Assembly (NCBI GenBank): GCA_038232515.1 | Contig: JBBSHS010000099.1 | Span: forward strand, 1-8,445 | Source: JBBSHS01 sp038232515 | GTDB taxonomy: Bacteria; Actinomycetota; Acidimicrobiia; Acidimicrobiales; JAUJNH01 | Direction: 5' to 3' | DNA: 8,445 nucleotides | Shown: positions 6,525 to 8,445 of the stretch, piece by piece | Layout: each line of letters opens with the position of its first letter | Position numbering within the stretch: the stretch's first letter is position 1 | Notes under the pieces: model-generated | Databases searched by the model: none | What the model was told of the DNA's origin: nothing | What the model saw: only the letters and a program-made list of their open reading frames with translations | Program-made: the position numbers and the translations under genes

Positions 6525-8445
6525 ATGTCGCTGCACGTTGTCGTGGATGGTTCGAACATCGCCACCGAGAGCCGGAGCCTGCCCAGCCTCAGGCAGCTGA
6601 ACGAGGCCGTGCTCGAGTTCATGGCCGAGCATCCCGACGCGGACATCACGGTCGTGGTCGACGCCAGCTTCGGTCACCGCATCGACGAGTCTGAGCGCTC
6701 GGAGTTCGAAGCGGCCGAAGACGCCCATGAGCTCGTGTCCCCGCCGGCCGGCGCAATCGGACGGGGCGACGCCTTTGTCCTGCGCATCGCCGAGAAGACC
6801 GGCGCCCTGGTGCTGTCCAACGACTCGTTCCAGGAGTTTCACGCCGAGCACGAGTGGCTGTTCGACGATGGCCGTCTCATCGGCGGCAAGCCGGTGCCCG
6901 GCGTGGGCTGGATCTTCACCCACCGCACACCGGTACGCGGGCCCAAGAGCCGCGAGGTCACCAAGGACGCCAGGCGCAAGCGGGCCAAGACCAGCGTCAC
7001 GGCGGCGGCGCCGCTCGTGTCCGGCGACGAACTGCTGGAGAAGGGAAGAGCCGCCCTCGGCCGGCTCAAGAAGCCGAAGGAGGAGAAGAAGGAGACCAAG
7101 AAGGAGGAGAAGGCCGTCGAACGGGCCATTGCCGCGGCCACCGAGGAGGCGGTGACTCCGGCGTCGGAGACGTCGGGGCGGAAGCGTCGTCGCAAGACCA
7201 CCGCACCGCCGGCCCATCCCGTCAACGAGCCGATGAAGTTCATCGACTTCGTGGCCGTGCACAAGCCGGGTTCAGATGTGGAAGGCGACGTGGAGTCGTT
7301 CAGCTCGCACGGCGCCTTCGTGGATGTCGAAGGCGTGCGCTGCTACGTGCCCTTGTCCCTGATGGACGCGCCTGCTCCCCGGGCGGCCCGCGATGTGCTG
7401 ACCAAGGGCGAGCGGCGCACATTTGTCATCCGGGCCTTCGATGCGTCCCGTCGCGGCATCGAGTTGGCCCTGCCCGGCATGGCCGAGGCGGCGGGCGCCC
7501 CCACCGACGAAACCGTGGCCGCCGAAACCGGCAACGACGAGCCGGAAGCTGAGCCCAAGAAGCCCGGCCGGCGCCGGTCCACCCAGAAGAAGAAGAAGGT
7601 GGAGGCGGAGCCGGCTGTGTCCCTGCCCGAGTTCGATCGGGATGTCTTGGCCGGGGTGTCGGGTTCGTCACCGGGCTCGGTCCCCGGCGTGCCCGGGGCG
7701 TCCACCGAAGAGCCAGGTCGCCGCCGGGCGCGGACCAGGCGTACAGCGCCGAGCGGGGAAGCCACCCCGGTCGGTCCCGAGCCCGCCACGGTGGCACCGG
7801 TCGACGGCGATGGCGGTGGGGAGCCAAAGCGATCGGGCCGCCGTCGGGTGGCGAAGAAGCAGACGCCTGCCCGGCCCGGGCCCGACGCCTCGGGTGCCGA
7901 GCCGGTTCCGGTTCCGGCGCCGGCGCCGGCGGAGGCTCAAGCCGCCAAGGCGCCGGCCAGGAGGAGGCGGAACGCCGATGCCGCTCCCGCCGACGACGGC
8001 TCCGAGGGCGCACCGGTCAGGCTGGAGGCGCCGGCGGCGGCGGTGAAGAGCGCTCGGACGAGGAAGGCCGCCAAGACGTCCGCGCCGGTCACCGGCGCTC
8101 CCGGGGTCGTGCCGGCGGCAAGGTCCCGGGCCGCTGCCAAGACATCGGCCGACAAGACATCGGCCGAGAAGCCGTCGGCCGAGAAGCCGTCGGCCGGAAA
8201 GCCGTCGGCCGGAAAGCCGTCGGCCGGAAAGCCGTCGGGTGCCAGAGCTTCGGCCGCAAAGGGATCGGTCACAAAGACATCGGGCGCCAAGGCGTCGACC
8301 GGGAGAACACCGGCCAAGGCAGCGGCCACCAAGGCCTCGGCGGCCAAGGCGGCCACCAAGGCACCGGCGGCCAAGGCGGCCACCAAGGCACCGGCGGCCA
8401 AGGCGGCCACCAAGGCACCGGCGGCCAAGGCGGCCACCAAGGCAC
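6525..8445 (+). CDS. Zc3h12a-like PIN/NYN ribonuclease-S1 fusion with histone H1-like basic tail, 3' partial
   Basis: The frame runs 640 codons from the ATG at 6525 to the window edge without a stop. An in-frame TGA at 6510 rules out an earlier start, and no clear ribosome binding site is seen. Residues 4-143 match the Regnase/Zc3h12a branch of the PIN-like nucleases: VVVDGSNIA (5-13) with Asp8, VVVDASF (43-49) with Asp46, GRGDAFVLRIAE (79-90) with Asp82, and LVLSNDSFQEF (95-105) with Asp100. All expected catalytic acids are present, so it should be an active RNase. A charged Lys/Glu linker (182-210) and a GRKRRRK motif (218-224) precede an S1-type RNA-binding domain (about 249-318), with GDVESFSSHGAFVDVEG as its core. 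From about 320 the chain is Ala/Pro/Lys/Arg-rich and probably disordered. It carries repeated GRRR clusters, then xSxxK pentads, then AAKAATKAP repeats. The RNA-processing role is inferred and no characterised homologue with this architecture is known to me. Confidence 0.85.
   Translation, partial: MSLHVVVDGSNIATESRSLPSLRQLNEAVLEFMAEHPDADITVVVDASFGHRIDESERSEFEAAEDAHELVSPPAGAIGRGDAFVLRIAEKTGALVLSNDSFQEFHAEHEWLFDDGRLIGGKPVPGVGWIFTHRTPVRGPKSREVTKDARRKRAKTSVTAAAPLVSGDELLEKGRAALGRLKKPKEEKKETKKEEKAVERAIAAATEEAVTPASETSGRKRRRKTTAPPAHPVNEPMKFIDFVAVHKPGSDVEGDVESFSSHGAFVDVEGVRCYVPLSLMDAPAPRAARDVLTKGERRTFVIRAFDASRRGIELALPGMAEAAGAPTDETVAAETGNDEPEAEPKKPGRRRSTQKKKKVEAEPAVSLPEFDRDVLAGVSGSSPGSVPGVPGASTEEPGRRRARTRRTAPSGEATPVGPEPATVAPVDGDGGGEPKRSGRRRVAKKQTPARPGPDASGAEPVPVPAPAPAEAQAAKAPARRRRNADAAPADDGSEGAPVRLEAPAAAVKSARTRKAAKTSAPVTGAPGVVPAARSRAAAKTSADKTSAEKPSAEKPSAGKPSAGKPSAGKPSGARASAAKGSVTKTSGAKASTGRTPAKAAATKASAAKAATKAPAAKAATKAPAAKAATKAPAAKAATKA
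8142..8306 (+). repeat. Eleven tandem 15-bp units encoding xSxxK/R pentapeptides
   Basis: Eleven consecutive pentads can be read in frame: TSADK, TSAEK, PSAEK, PSAGK three times, PSGAR, ASAAK, GSVTK, TSGAK and ASTGR. The second residue is always Ser and the fifth is always Lys or Arg. Units 4-6 are identical at the DNA level and later ones decay, so this looks like old local expansion with the pattern kept by selection. Such basic repeats are typical of bacterial H1-like, nucleic-acid-binding tails. Confidence 0.9.
8340..8445 (+). repeat. Perfect 27-bp tandem repeats encoding AAKAATKAP, running off the window
   Basis: Three full copies (8340-8366, 8367-8393, 8394-8420) and 25 bases of a fourth are identical base for base. 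A diverged copy ends just upstream, at about 8339. Each unit encodes AAKAATKAP, close to the Lys/Ala/Pro repeats of histone H1-like proteins. Identity at third positions points to recent slippage or unequal exchange. The array continues past the window edge, so its copy number is unknown. Confidence 0.95.

Noticed and set aside
6547..6560. GGTTCGAACATC resembling a tRNA T-arm
   Set aside because: No acceptor, D or anticodon arms can be built around it, and it encodes the conserved GSNIA motif of the PIN domain.
6345..7262. Minus-strand frame (305 codons) with a leucine-rich stretch
   Set aside because: It is antisense to the end of yvcK and the PIN domain. The leucine run is the complement of the Lys/Glu linker codons.
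7937..8440. Minus-strand frame encoding AALAAGALV repeats, like a membrane or silk-like protein
   Set aside because: It is the complement of the Lys/Ala/Pro repeats of the plus-strand nuclease tail, and its repetition comes only from that array.
8142..8445. CRISPR-like regular repeats
   Set aside because: The units are directly tandem without unique spacers, are in-frame coding, and are not palindromic.

Overview
The window is high-GC DNA (about 65-72% G+C in lines I counted by hand) and looks like an actinobacterial chromosome. The strongest lineage marker is Kgd, the single-chain fusion of 2-oxoglutarate dehydrogenase E2 acyltransferase and E1 decarboxylase, which is typical of Actinobacteria. 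Start signals of the TANNNT-6 nt-start codon kind (leaderless transcripts) and a CuvA-sized YvcK fit the same phylum. A deep-branching group such as Acidimicrobiia is possible, but I cannot establish that from the sequence.

Layout. (1) Positions 2-3478, plus strand: the main part of kgd, whose 5' end lies outside the window. (2) 3479-3735: a spacer with no credible gene. (3) 3736-4364, minus strand: a vapBC-type toxin-antitoxin pair, an RHH antitoxin overlapping a PIN-domain toxin by four bases. (4) 4365-4628: the vapBC promoter, then a 137-bp degraded second copy of an internal piece of kgd, then a GC-rich hairpin. (5) 4629-5276, minus strand: an unrecognised membrane protein with a two-CxxC zinc-ribbon head, one transmembrane helix and an outside domain faintly like an actinobacterial pilin. 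(6) 5277-5406: a divergent promoter region. (7) 5407-6429, plus strand: yvcK (CofD-like, UDP-sugar-binding regulator of carbon and cell-wall metabolism). (8) 6525 to the window end, plus strand and still open at 8445: a large protein that joins a Regnase/Zc3h12a-like PIN nuclease domain, an S1 RNA-binding domain and a long basic, repeat-rich, histone H1-like tail.

How the parts relate. Kgd feeds the TCA cycle and YvcK links central carbon metabolism to peptidoglycan precursor supply, but nothing here shows shared regulation. The vapBC pair looks like an inserted module: it lies between kgd and a broken copy of part of kgd. The gene after yvcK is the most novel object. It combines a predicted RNA-cutting domain, an RNA-binding domain and a disordered polybasic tail on one chain, which suggests an RNA-processing or RNA-decay scaffold. 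That role is inferred from domain architecture only.
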